Source: Arcuatula senhousia
Lineage: Eukaryota > Mollusca > Bivalvia > Mytilida > Mytilidae
NCBI GenBank assembly: GCA_963971305.1
Contig: OZ020307.1
Location: forward strand, 61,811,702 to 61,875,701
Reading direction: 5' to 3'
DNA: 64,000 bases
The notes beneath the pieces are model-generated. The model made no database searches. It saw only the letters and a program-made list of their open reading frames with translations, and was not told the DNA's origin. A program made the translations under genes and the position numbers. Positions 1-9,781 of the stretch are shown one piece after another. Position 1 is the first letter of the stretch. Each line of letters begins with the position of its first letter.

Positions 1-118
1 TTGTACTTGTCTATTTGATGTTTTCGGGGGGTCTATCTGTGCTTCAGAACGGGGTCTGAATTATATGTATTTTATATAGACCATTTTGTGAGCTGTGTTG
101 CGTACAACTTTTCCACAT
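1..118 (+). repeat. Truncated copy of a dispersed repeat (family R1)
   Basis: This stretch matches, with internal deletions, the reverse complement of 42090-42300. Shared pieces are GTACTTGTCT, GGGGTCTATCTGTG and the end TTCCACATCTC. Other copies lie at 24440-24800 (+), 42090-42480 (-) and 47085-47500 (-). The family is non-coding as far as can be seen and resembles a widespread mussel repeat. Confidence 0.6.
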
Positions 119-596
119 CTCATTATTTTTTATTTGCTGAAATTGAAAAAGCAATGCACCATATTACTCATCTTTAAAACCATTTTGAAATTGACAAAAA
201 ATGTTTATCAACTTAAAGAACAACACCAATGGCTTATATTGGATAAGTTAAAGATATTTCATAAAGGTAATAACAAAACTACAGAACTTGAATGATCAAT
301 CTCATAGTCCAGAGAAAATGACAAAAACGAATCAGTCATACCGGAGAATTGGTGGATCGCAATGGTCCTGACTTGGTACAGGCATTTCAAACGAAATGGT
401 GGGTTAAACCAGGTTTTATGGCGCCAAACCTCCCTCTTCCATTGCTATCTTAGGATCCAGTAATGACCATAGAACACAACATAATTGTGAGACACAATAG
501 GGATATTGAGGTGATCATCTCAGTACAGCAGACCAGTCAAACACTTATTAAAACAATTAACCACCATATCTTTTAATTAAATTTTGAACTTTTCTA
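119..596. other. No gene recognised
   Basis: AT-rich sequence with only short chance ORFs. No splice-bounded exon, RNA gene or repeat family could be assigned by eye. Confidence 0.4.
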
Positions 597-1665
597 CTAG
601 CGGCTGATAACAAAAAAAAAGATTTTTTTAAGGGATCGTATGAGACGTATTTTCTTATAGCCCTGCTCCAAAAGTCGGTCACGAAGAAATCGGTGTCTGA
701 TAAAAAATTCTGTGAAATGTGTGTAAGCCCTGGCATATCGAATAAGTTGTGAAATATGAACACCGTATGCAGGGGAAGTAGATGGGTGCACACATAACCT
801 GTACGGTAAGTTAACTTGAGAAGCAGACACAAAGTTAACTTCAAGTTCACTTGCGACTGGTCATGCGACTGCTTTGAGCAGACGGGCGACTGGTTCCAAG
901 TTAACTTGAAAAGCAGTCATAATTCCACGTCTGCTATTAAAAGCAATCACATAATTATGACAGGTCTGGTCAAGTTAACTTTGTGAAATGTCTGCTTTAA
1001 AAACTGAATGTAAAAGGACAAATTGTATGTTCTTTAGCCTAAACTGTATTTGAAACTCATTTTATTTATGTTAAAGATGTTTTTTTATCAAATTAAACCC
1101 TTGCATTATTAAAGATGTCCGGTAAGAGCAGACTTGTTACAATGACTGGTCTGTAAAAAGCAGTCATAATTTTTTGACTGGTTATGACCAGTCATAAAAA
1201 AGCTGTCAGAAGTCTGCTTTGACCAGTCATGAGTTAACGCAAGTTAACTTGAATGTCTGCTATAGCAGACATGAGCAGACGTGCAAAGCAGTCACAAAGT
1301 TAACTTTATGTTAACTTCCGTACAGGTTATGTGTGCACCTATCTGTATATTGCTCTGTAGATTAGGAAAATTAATAATTTGAAAATTAAAATCGTCTCTT
1401 TTATCGTAAATTTTTGTACTGAGATGACCACCTGGGTCAAAGTCGAGGTGCAAATCCAAGAAAGACGGGAAGCAATTTGATTCGGTGGTCTCTTTAATCT
1501 TCAATTCTGGAGGATATATTGAAGAGTCCATCTACCAAATGAATTGTTATGGACAGAAAGGACATCATCAATATATCTGAATGTAAGATAAAATGACATT
1601 CTTGCCTCTTTCATCTTTTTGTTCTTTATGAGTTCCTAAAGAAATTCAGTCTCGTAAGAATATAA
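597..1665 (-). pseudogene. Decayed retroelement reverse transcriptase, C-terminal part (copy 1)
   Basis: Reading from 1665 downwards, the minus strand gives the RT catalytic motif FRYIDDVLS near 1560-1580. A frameshift follows near 1530, then IYPPELKIKETTES, FLDLHL, YDKRDDFNF and NFPNLQSNI. After a 555-bp insertion (785-1339) the frame resumes as SPAYGVHISQLIRYARA and ends near 597. The motif order matches the better preserved copy at 20442-21485. The catalytic YIDD aspartates remain, but upstream RT motifs are absent and the frame is broken, so it cannot be functional. The protein would copy element RNA into DNA. The family looks Penelope-related, but I could not assign it. Confidence 0.8.
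785..1339. mobile_element. MITE-like element with terminal inverted repeats inside an RT pseudogene
   Basis: The ends are perfect 22-bp inverted repeats starting GGTGCACACATAACC (785-806 and 1318-1339). The 555-bp body has no ORF. It is packed with the palindrome AAGTTAACTT (six exact copies: 808, 832, 898, 972, 1241, 1297) and with GCAGTC and GTCTGC motifs in both orientations. It splits the RT frame between SNI and SPAYGV, so it inserted after the RT. I found no convincing target-site duplication, so the superfamily is unassigned. Confidence 0.75.
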
Positions 1666-1689
1666 AAACAAATTGTTTAGTGTTTATTA

Positions 1690-1990
1690 CAATAAATTAC
1701 AAAAAAATATTGAATGTAACAATATACATTTTAGTAAAATTCCCAAATATAAAGCTTAACGAAAACTCTTTACAACTTATATCGACAGAAAACTCATTTT
1801 AACTCTTATTCTTACTAATGATTCCCTCATGATAATTTGAAGACAAGTTTTGTTGTGTTGTCAATTCAACTTGCTTTACATGGTACATTTATCTAGTGCT
1901 TTGAAGTAAATGAATGCAGGAAGGAAGAAGCAATCTCAAATGACAGAGGAGTAGAGAAAAAGCAAGGTAATTATATTCCGGGGAAAATAA
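1690..1990. repeat. Diverged local duplication, block A copy 1
   Basis: Matches 4660-4995 over about 300 bp with many differences. Shared pieces include CTTTACAA, ACAGAAAA, GAAGACAA and the end region TATTCCGGGG / TATACCAGAA. No coding signal. It indicates an old tandem duplication with a period of about 3 kb. Confidence 0.5.
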
Positions 1991-2084
1991 AGACAGCAAA
2001 TCTACTACATTGTTTTTTTAGATGTCACTTGCTTTTAAAAGGGTTTGAATCAGGATTTATATCAATTTTATACAGAATTCTGAA

Positions 2085-2232
2085 ATGCGCTCGCGTTTTT
2101 GATTTCTATTCGGTTGATATTGTGTTTTGTGTTTCTTCGTGCTGTTCTTGTTCGTGTTTACCGGTTTTTCCTTGCCCTCTCGGATTTTTGACACTCGAAT
2201 GGCCCATTGGTGCCTCTTTGATTCTTTCTTAA
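2085..2232 (+). repeat. Solo 3' tail of the YIDD-type RT element
   Basis: Contains the tail signature TTGTGTTTTGTGTTTCTTCG, then a GTTTACCGGTTTT block and a GACACTCGAATGGCCCATTGG end. It corresponds to the 3' non-coding end found directly downstream of RT copies at 20442 and 41251. No RT sequence precedes it, so it is a 5'-truncated insertion. Confidence 0.65.
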
Positions 2233-3343
2233 CCATTTTAAGTTGAAATCTAATAGATTGATTTTACATATAGATTTGAAATTGCTATTAATGAAAGAAT
2301 AAAAATACAAAAACAGTTTACGTTTATTCACATTTTTTCATATCTATGTAAAGAACACGGATTTCAAAAGAAAAAGGGTATGCATTTTGTGACATAGTTC
2401 TGCTCGACTTTATTTTATTTCAGCATTGTTATCAATTGACAATTATTTCTAAAAACATTCAAAAAGCAGTAGCAAAAAAAAAGACTTTTTTCTCATTTTA
2501 TTAATGTTTGTAGCGTTATACGAATTACTCATCCATAAACAATGCTGAAATATTGATAGGAACAATCATCGGTTTGCTGGTTCCAACTTCAATAGAAGTC
2601 AAATTAAAATTTGAAATTGATATTAAGACCTTAAAATTAGCTTCAAAAGCATTTAGGCACAACAAGAATCAGAAAAAAAACATCGTAATAAAATGCATGT
2701 TTTAGAGCGTTATTTAGCTGATCCTAATTTTCGTTGACGGATGAAGATATTGCAGTAAAACAATACGTTTATTGATAATGGTAGTTTTGCAGGCAATGTT
2801 GTTAGAATGTCGATTATATTTACGATACAGAATAAAATCTAGTACATAGAGATGTATCAATTGATTCTTTTTTCGTTGCTTTATAATGCCCTTTCTATCC
2901 TGTAGTTGATTTGTCTTATAGAACGTTTTGAAGCTAAATCTTATATGAGGTATTAATGCTTAAATTGCATATGTTTTTATAGTGTTTGGGCGATTTAAGT
3001 CGTAGTCCACCAAGGAATCATGCTAAATTGAAAAAAAGTGATTCATTGATAAAAAGGATACGGTGGTTTATTTTTAACAAAAGATAGTTCAAAGTATATA
3101 AGATAAGAAAACATAACAATTTGCTCATAACTGCCTGGTCCTGGGAGAAATCTTGCCATTTTGTTAAAATGGTTTCTATAACAAAAATTGACAATTTTAA
3201 AAGTTATCTCCCTTTCTATCATTTTTCCAATGCATTCTTTATATTTTTTTTCTCTCAGGACTAGGGCTAGTTTGAAAAAAGAGCACAAAAGATCAAAGCA
3301 GGGTGCCAGTAGGAGTAACACATCAAAAATGAATTGGTGTAGG
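2233..3343. other. No gene recognised
   Basis: AT-rich, with short ORFs (up to about 100 codons) that lack family motifs or splice context. Nothing supportable seen. Confidence 0.4.
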
Positions 3344-3605
3344 CTATCCATACATATTGTCGCTGAAATTTCCGATTGTTAAATTCAAAATTGACAAAAA
3401 CACCAGGTTTCTTTCCTTGTAATGCACATGGTCGATATCCTCGGTGCTGGATTTGGCTTCCTTGTTCGAACGTTTTGGTTTTGAGTACTTTTCGTTTTCA
3501 ACTGTTTTGGATCTTGACTTCCAATGTTTTGGTTTAAATGCTACTGATGAGAGGTTACTCCTTGAAATATCGATATATAGCATATCAAAATTAACCGTTT
3601 ATACC
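3344..3605 (-). repeat. Coding-like dispersed repeat (MLYIDISRSNL family), open copy
   Basis: The minus strand has a 79-codon ORF starting MLYIDISRSNLSS and ending ILNLTIGNFSDNMYG. Related DNA occurs at 4370-4480, 5211-5280, 7445-7650 (again as DIDHLQ and LNLTIGNF, with stops) and 58870-58945. The repeated retention of similar peptide wording suggests a fragment of a once-coding sequence, perhaps of an element. I do not recognise a domain and assign no function. Confidence 0.4.
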
Positions 3606-3960
3606 CGCGTTTTGGTATTTGTAATTATGAATCGCTTTTTGCATGATTCTTATAAAAAGTGGTACTTTTAAAACCATCCTAAGCAACTGATTTATTTCGT
3701 TTATACCTAAGTTTTCTCGTCTGATTGTGATTTGTAACTTGATTTGTTTGTGTTTCGTTATGGTGTGTTGTCTCTTATGTATCTTTTGTGTCAACTCACT
3801 CTCTTTGTTGCGTTGTTATTTTAGGGCGTGCGATAATTTGACTGCTTAATAGGTCATTTTTTTGTATCTATTAAATATTTAATGTGTTTAAGCAAAATCA
3901 TGTGATGTCTAAAATATCATTGATTTCTAGCTATGTAAAAACAATTTTCAAGAAGCAAAC
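3606..3960. other. No gene recognised
   Basis: AT-rich spacer between the coding-like repeat and a solo RT-element tail. Nothing supportable seen. Confidence 0.35.
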
Positions 3961-4090
3961 AGGTACCAATGGGGCATTTGAATGTCAAAACACTTAACGG
4001 CAATGCAAAACCAGTAAACATAAACGAGAACAGCACAAAGAAACAGACAACACATACAAACAACTGAAAAGCATTCAACAACGTGAACTC
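3961..4090 (-). repeat. Solo 3' tail of the YIDD-type RT element (minus)
   Basis: Starts with AGGTACCAATGGGGCATTTG and continues through AAACCAGTAAACATAAACGA, matching the reversed tail at 20165-20330. Diverged and without RT sequence. Confidence 0.6.
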
Positions 4091-4369
4091 AAAAAGTATT
4101 TTTATAACACTTCACAAACTCTGACGACGCTACATGGTTTTAAAGCCAACGGTTTGCATTTGATAAAAGGTCGGATCAAAATTTTCTCGAGTCTTTTTCA
4201 TAATTATCTTTACAAGGTTTACAATCACTTTTCATAATGTAACATTTAAAAGTAAGTTAAAACTGTTTTATTTGAATTGAAAAAAACAGTGTAACCTAAA
4301 ACAGAATTCCATAATGTCATAAAACGAATATTTTTATTATGATATATATAATCATATTTCAAAGGCACC

Positions 4370-4480
4370 CTTCCATCAGCATGATCACAAAAGCCAAATC
4401 CGCACCAAATATCGACCAAGTGTTATAAATGGACAGACACCTGGTGTTTTAAACAATTTTGAATTTAGACAGTCAAAAAT
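4370..4480 (+). repeat. Diverged copy of the MLYIDISRSNL-family repeat (3' part)
   Basis: Contains TCGACCAAGTG, GGACAGACACCTGGTGTTTT and TTTTGAATTTAGACAGTC, matching 7540-7640. No open frame remains. Confidence 0.5.
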
Positions 4481-4659
4481 TTAAATAACAACTAAAAACT
4501 TTTTGATAATTTTGTGTCAGATAAATCATAAAACCAGGTCCTGATTAGCCTCTGGTCCAAGAGCAACTTCTATCACCCATGTTAGAAAAAGGTATGTCAA
4601 CTTCATGTGAGCTACACAACATCAACGGCTTTTGTTGGAATTCTTAATAAGTTCAAAAT

Positions 4660-4995
4660 ATTGAAGACATACAGTTTTTATGACAATATAAATTAGGAAA
4701 AACATCCAAATTTACAAGACATTTTTTAGAGGAAGTGTCGCAGAGAAAGCCTAATGAAGACCCTTTACAAGTTATGTTGACAGAAAAATGTATATCTATA
4801 CTGTACAATAATATTTTCTCATTGATGGTTCGTTCAGGATATTTCGAAGACAAACTATGTTTGAATGTCAGTCAAAGAGCTTTGCATAATAGTATTTTGT
4901 TTATCTGAGTAATTAAATGCAAGAGCGGGAAAAATCAATCTTAAATAACTAAGAAAATAAATATGGTGATTATATACCAGAAAAAGTATGTTGGT
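4660..4995. repeat. Diverged local duplication, block A copy 2
   Basis: Partner of 1690-1990. No ORF of interest and no recognised element ends. Confidence 0.5.
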
Positions 4996-5210
4996 TTTGA
5001 CATGATGCATAAATTTCAAAAGGACAGGCAAGTGGAATCAGGGTAAATGGCGCCAAAACTTCCTTTAAGTTCATACTTTTGCATCAAACGCAATAAAACT
5101 AATTTCAATTCAATAGGCCATCTTATGATTTCACAGCATTGTCACCTTAATCAATTACAATAAGTAATTCTAAAAATACAAATACTATAACTGGTGTAAA
5201 AACGGTTAAT

Positions 5211-5525
5211 TTGGTTATGCTGTATATCGATATTTCAAGAAGTAATCTCTCATCAACAGCATTTGAATCGAAACATTGCACAAAATCAGCGTTTGATTTA
5301 AAAAACAATGCTTTACCGTCAGAAAAAAATCTTGCAAATAATCTTCCATGGCTGAATATCTGCTGTTTAACAAATTTTAGTCGCGGAATTGATACAGAAC
5401 CTATTACATATTTTCACTTTTTAATTTTTGTTTTAAATGGCACGTCTTCTGTTTTCTCTTTAATAATCCAAGCGGTCATAAAAGATCCAGATGTACAATT
5501 GTTGTATTTATTCCTCTTCATGTAA
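5211..5525 (+). repeat. Coding-like dispersed repeat (MLYIDISRSNL family), plus copy
   Basis: A 104-codon ORF begins MVMLYIDISRSNLSSTAFES, nearly the same peptide as the minus-strand copy at 3344-3605, then diverges. The DNA between TATATCGATATTTCAAG and CGAAACATTG is the conserved part. No known domain. It could be a relic of an element-encoded protein, or simply a non-coding repeat that is open by chance. Confidence 0.35.
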
Positions 5526-7239
5526 TAGAAACATTGCATATAGTACATCAAGTCCTGTAAAAAAATTTAAATAATGCAGCATTCACAGGCACACAGACAC
5601 AACAGCAATAACAACACAGCATGACGTCATGACAACTAACAAAAATTACGGGAAATTACGTCAAATTATAAAGAGGCAAAATAGACAAAAACAGAAAGGC
5701 ATACAAATTCACAACACTTGTTTTTCTCTTTTCTCTTGGATATTTTAAATTCATCCTCAAATCTCGGTTATTTTGTACTTACCTATATTTTTTACAGTTC
5801 TTTAAGAAATTAGATTAGAAAAGGACAAATGTGGCAATGTCATGCTGAAATTTCAAAATAAACCAATACCAATTGAGTTGATACAAAACGATAAATAATA
5901 ACAAAGAAGTAAGCAACATAAATTCAGTTTTAGACTTGTTATTTATACCAATAATATTTATCCTAGGGTTACTTATCAATATTGAGTCAGTTATTATCTA
6001 AAATTATAATCTGTTTCATTGATTCTAAATCAAGAACAAATAAGAAGGCTTTATTGCATAAATTTTCTGTTTTTCATGTAATTATCCGACCGATCCCTTA
6101 TTTACACACCTTTTACTTACTTATTACTGAGAAACAAGCTTCTAATTTCCTCAAGGTCATATATTTTATATAAAGTCACACATCATTACTGAGACAAAGG
6201 GAAGTAAATCCGTACGCTGGAGTGGGAGTGCAGTAATTACAATTATAAATTACGATATTTGTCGTTTTTAATCATTAATTGCTTTTAATTAGTTACTGGT
6301 GTTGAAGTTGTGGAGGAACTTGCAAGAGCAGTGAATTTCCCCAAATCCAACAAATGAAAACTGTTGTTATTTTGTCATACAAATTTATCATTAGAATAAC
6401 TTATTATAAGCAATATCTAACTATTTATTAAATGTTTTGGGTTAAAGGTCAGAGAAAAAGTCAAGTATAGTTATGTTTGTTCCTTTATTTCAGAGTGGGT
6501 TATTTCATGCGCTTTTGGTTTTAGTCCAAAAATAAGTTGAAAAATGAATTGTAAAATGAAAAAAAAAAACAATTTACATCCATTCCTACGACGGAACGAG
6601 AGCTTGATCAGATGACAAAGACAAACCTTATCCGTAGTTCTAGAACACTTAAGTTCTAGTAACTCAACAGCAAAGATTGTTTATTTTCTTAGAACAGAAA
6701 GAATCAGCAGCAATTCCATTCTTCGATGCATTGCAATGAAACCCATTGCGTGAAAAGAGAATAAGTCTTATGCATAATTATTTTTTCAAATAAAGATGAT
6801 TTTACAGGTAACAAATGCTGTGAATGTTATATTACTCATTTCCAAGAAAAGCAACAAGTTGATCCACAGTCAAGAGTGGAAGTGTATAGACCAACTAAAG
6901 GATATTTGTCAATTAGTTTTGTTAAATAGTTTGTGTCTTTTTTTAGCATCGAACATATAAATAAAATTGTACTGGAAATAACTAAGGAAAACAGATGAGG
7001 TCTTTTTTGTATATAAAGACGACAATACGACATAATTTACAAAGGTTGCAGTTTTTGTTACCTTTTCTTTATAAAAAAAAATCGCCAGAAAATTGTGTTG
7101 AAGCGTAGGAAAATAGCAATATACTGTACTCTATTGATTTCTCCTTTGCTTTAGCGATGGAAATTCATGCGTTAGCGATTTGGTTTCGTCCAAATGGTTT
7201 TAGGTAACAAAATATAGTTTACATGAGAAAATATCTTAT
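5526..7239. other. No gene recognised; contains a weak dispersed module
   Basis: AT-rich. Around 6215-6235 the phrase CTGGAGTGGGAGTGCAG resembles modules at 8497, 15913, 26440 and 28972. No ORF with a recognisable domain. Confidence 0.4.
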
Positions 7240-7367
7240 ATTCATCCCCAGACATAGGTTGATTATCTTGATAAAAATTTGGTTCCCCAGTTTGGTAATT
7301 TTGGTTTTACTTATCTATGCTCTTCATATTCATATAGTGTTTGACATTTTCAATATTTTGGGTAGAG

Positions 7368-7411
7368 CGCCTCTGATGAGTCTTGAATAGACGAAACGCG
7401 CGTCTGGCGTA
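7368..7411 (+). ncRNA. Hammerhead ribozyme, type I with minimal stem III (best-preserved copy)
   Basis: All catalytic core pieces are present in order. Stem I 5' strand is GCGCC, the core is CTGATGA (7374-7380), and stem II is GTCT/AGAC with a 5-nt loop. GAAA follows, then a very short stem III (AC/GT around GCGC), the cleavage triplet GTC ending at 7405, and the stem I 3' strand GGCGT. A U-U mismatch sits at the base of stem I, and copies at 26 kb have the pairing A instead. Such short stem III forms are known from Penelope pLTRs and retrozymes and often work as dimers. Predicted cleavage is between 7405 and 7406. Confidence 0.75.
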
Positions 7412-8043
7412 GCAAAAGTTATTGTCTGGAACTTTGTTGTCATTTTATCTCTCATCAGCAGCATTTGAATCAAAACATTGGAAGGTAAAAATAAAGTATT
7501 GAATGAAATTACTCAAAAACAGACATTTCTAACATGGAAAGCGAAGACCAGCACCAAGGATATCGACCATTTGCAGTAAAAGGACAGAAACCTGGTGTTT
7601 TAAACATTTTTGAATTTAACAATCGGGAATTTTAATGACAAAAATATAAGTAATGTATTGGTAAAATCGTGTCTGACAAGTCTGACGACAAGGCTTGTGA
7701 TAAGTCTCGGGGACCTCATGTATTCTTTTCTTGTTATGGATTGAATTACATAGTGCACTTTAGTCTTGGTTTTAACTTATTCGACAAAGCTGCAAAATAA
7801 CATTTTAAATAGCAAAGACACCTGATTTGCATATATTCAGACACCAGAGGCAGCAATTAATCAGAATGACAAATCAGGACTGTTCACTTTTCAACACTTC
7901 CTGACCACTTAAATTTTCATAAGATGGAGCATCAAGTTTCAGTTTGATAAAAACCTATGTCAAATTTTAAATAAATTATGTTTATGAAATGCAATCATTA
8001 AACACTATCACCGTCACATCAAAATTGGAGATGTTTTATATAC

Positions 8044-8198
8044 CTTCTACAACGCGATCGAGGTGATTATGGAATTTCTAACATCAAGTGAAATAAATTT
8101 GATAATTTTGATGGCGAGGCTTGCCGAGCGATTAAAATATAAAAATTTTTCTCGAGATGTTAGAAATTCCATAATCATCGAGAATTTAGTTGTAGAAG
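8044..8198. repeat. Long imperfect hairpin inside the hammerhead unit
   Basis: Arms CTTCTACAACGCGATCGAGG... (8044-8084) and ...TTTAGTTGTAGAAG (8156-8198) are reverse complements over about 40 bp with small bulges. Both contain TTATGGAATTTCTAACATC or its complement. The loop holds a smaller inverted motif (GGCGAGGCTTGCC). The same hairpin recurs at 15477-15632. Confidence 0.75.
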
Positions 8199-8687
8199 AT
8201 TTTTCTCTAATGTCTACATGTAAATAATTGCAAAAAATTTTTGATCATCAATTGCACGTGCAAATACGCTGAGAACAAAATTTTCTCTAGAGGTGAGAAA
8301 TATTGTTCCACAACTGGTTGAGAAGTTGATAAATCGGACGAAAATCAAAGAACATAGCTTTCATTACAGCAAAAGGACAAATATCATCCGTAACATTATT
8401 CTTTTTTATAGCAAAAGGAAAAATATCCAAAGGTCATAAGAATTATATAAACCCACACGTCAGTTTCAAGAAAAAAATCAGTTTATTTGTTTTGCCGGAG
8501 TGGGAGTCGTAGACCAGAGATTACAACCTAAAAAAGACATTTGGTCACATTCATATCATTTACTGTGATTAATAAGATTTATTGCTGATCATGAAGTCAT
8601 GGCGTGTGTTTCTCTTTACTACATGTATCAAAAAGGCATCATAATTTTTAATCTGAATTTTGTATGACTTTTGTTTCTGAAATATTT

Positions 8688-9233
8688 TGATGAGTCTTGA
8701 ATAGACGAAACGCGCGTCTGGCGTAGCAAAAGTTATTGTCTGGAACTTTGTTGTCATTTTATCTCTCATCAGCAGCATTTAAATCAAAACATTAGAAGGT
8801 AAAAATAAAGTATTGAATGAAATTACTCAAAAACAGACATTTCTAACATGGAAAGCGAAGACCAGCACCGAGGATATCGACAATTTGCAGTAAAAGGACA
8901 GAAACCTGGTGTTTTAAACATTTTTGAATTTAACAATCGGGAATTTTAATGACAAAAATATAAGTAATGTATTGGTAAAATCGTGTCTGACAAGTCTGAC
9001 GACAAGGCTTGTGATAAGTCTCGGGGACCTCATGTATTATTTTCTTGTTATGGATTGAATTACATAATGCACTTTAGTCTTGGTTTTAACTTATTCGACA
9101 AAGCTGCAAAGTAACATTTTAAATAGCAAAGACAACTGATTTGCATATATTCAGACACCAGAGGCAGCAATTAATCAGAATGACACAGACAAATCAGGAC
9201 TGTTCACTTTTCAACACTTCCTGACCACTTAAA
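8688..9233 (+). repeat. Hammerhead-bearing unit, copy 2, interrupted by the palindromic element
   Basis: Starts at TGATGAGTC, lacking stem I 5' strand and the first core base, so this hammerhead is probably dead. It runs to CCACTTAAA at 9233. From 8720 onward it is the left copy of the 514-bp direct repeat. It shares variants with 14832-15345 (for example the extra ACACAG in AATGACACAGACAAATC) that unit copy 1 lacks. Confidence 0.7.
8720..9233 (+). repeat. 514-bp direct repeat, left copy
   Basis: Begins GGCGTAGCAAAAG and ends CCACTTAAA. The right copy at 14832-15345 has the same length, with only a few substitutions seen by eye. The two copies bracket the palindromic element apart from a 4-nt GCAC filler (9234-9237) on the left. 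It behaves like an unusually long target-site duplication. Confidence 0.8.
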
Positions 9234-9781
9234 GCACTTTTTTAACACATCAGAACCCGCGCCACAATCTAATTTATTACAAAGAATGGTAAAAGATTGA
9301 TGGAATCATGTAGTTCGGGTGTCCTTGTGAATCAAGAATTGCGTGAAGATACATAATGTCCTTGATAAAAGGTAAATGCATTGGGTGTTATGCAAGAGTT
9401 CGTATGGGTTGGCCTGTTGAAAGTGGGAATGGTGACATTAATAAAATGTTAGCTGATTATTGTTAAAAGTTTGTTTTTTGTTAATTACATGTATATTTCA
9501 CGGATTTTTGTATATGGCTTCCGATCATCAGCTGTCCCGCCATTGATAAAATATTAAGGTATGAGGTTGCAAAAATTGATTAAAACAAGGACAGTATATA
9601 CATGATTCCAAGTATACCCTTCGTGGGTAAAAAAGGTTCTCTTGGTGAAAGAGAAGATGAAATCTCTTGATGAAAGAGATAAATAATTATGTGGTTTGTT
9701 GTTCTTGGTGATTTAGAATAATTAAACCAAGTTATAATTGCATGCAATCATAGATAAATATGAAATTGCCGATGAAATAAT

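Larger units (their letters stand above)
7240..8687 (+). repeat. Hammerhead-bearing tandem unit, copy 1
   Basis: The unit proper runs about 1.32 kb from the hammerhead core (7368) to TTCTGAAATATT (8687), where the next unit starts directly with TGATGAGTC. The 130 bp before the core (7240-7367) match the leader of the hammerhead repeats at 19745, 26648 and 26990. Internal parts are a fragment of the MLYIDISRSNL repeat (7445-7650), a GACACCAGAGGCAGCAATTA block, a long imperfect hairpin (8044-8198) and a GGAGTGGGAGTCGTAGACC block near 8497. No ORF. It is likely a pLTR-like or retrozyme-like unit. Confidence 0.65.

Noticed and set aside
557..850. 97-codon minus ORF as a separate gene
   Set aside because: It is an out-of-frame reading of the RT pseudogene's C-terminus running into the MITE.
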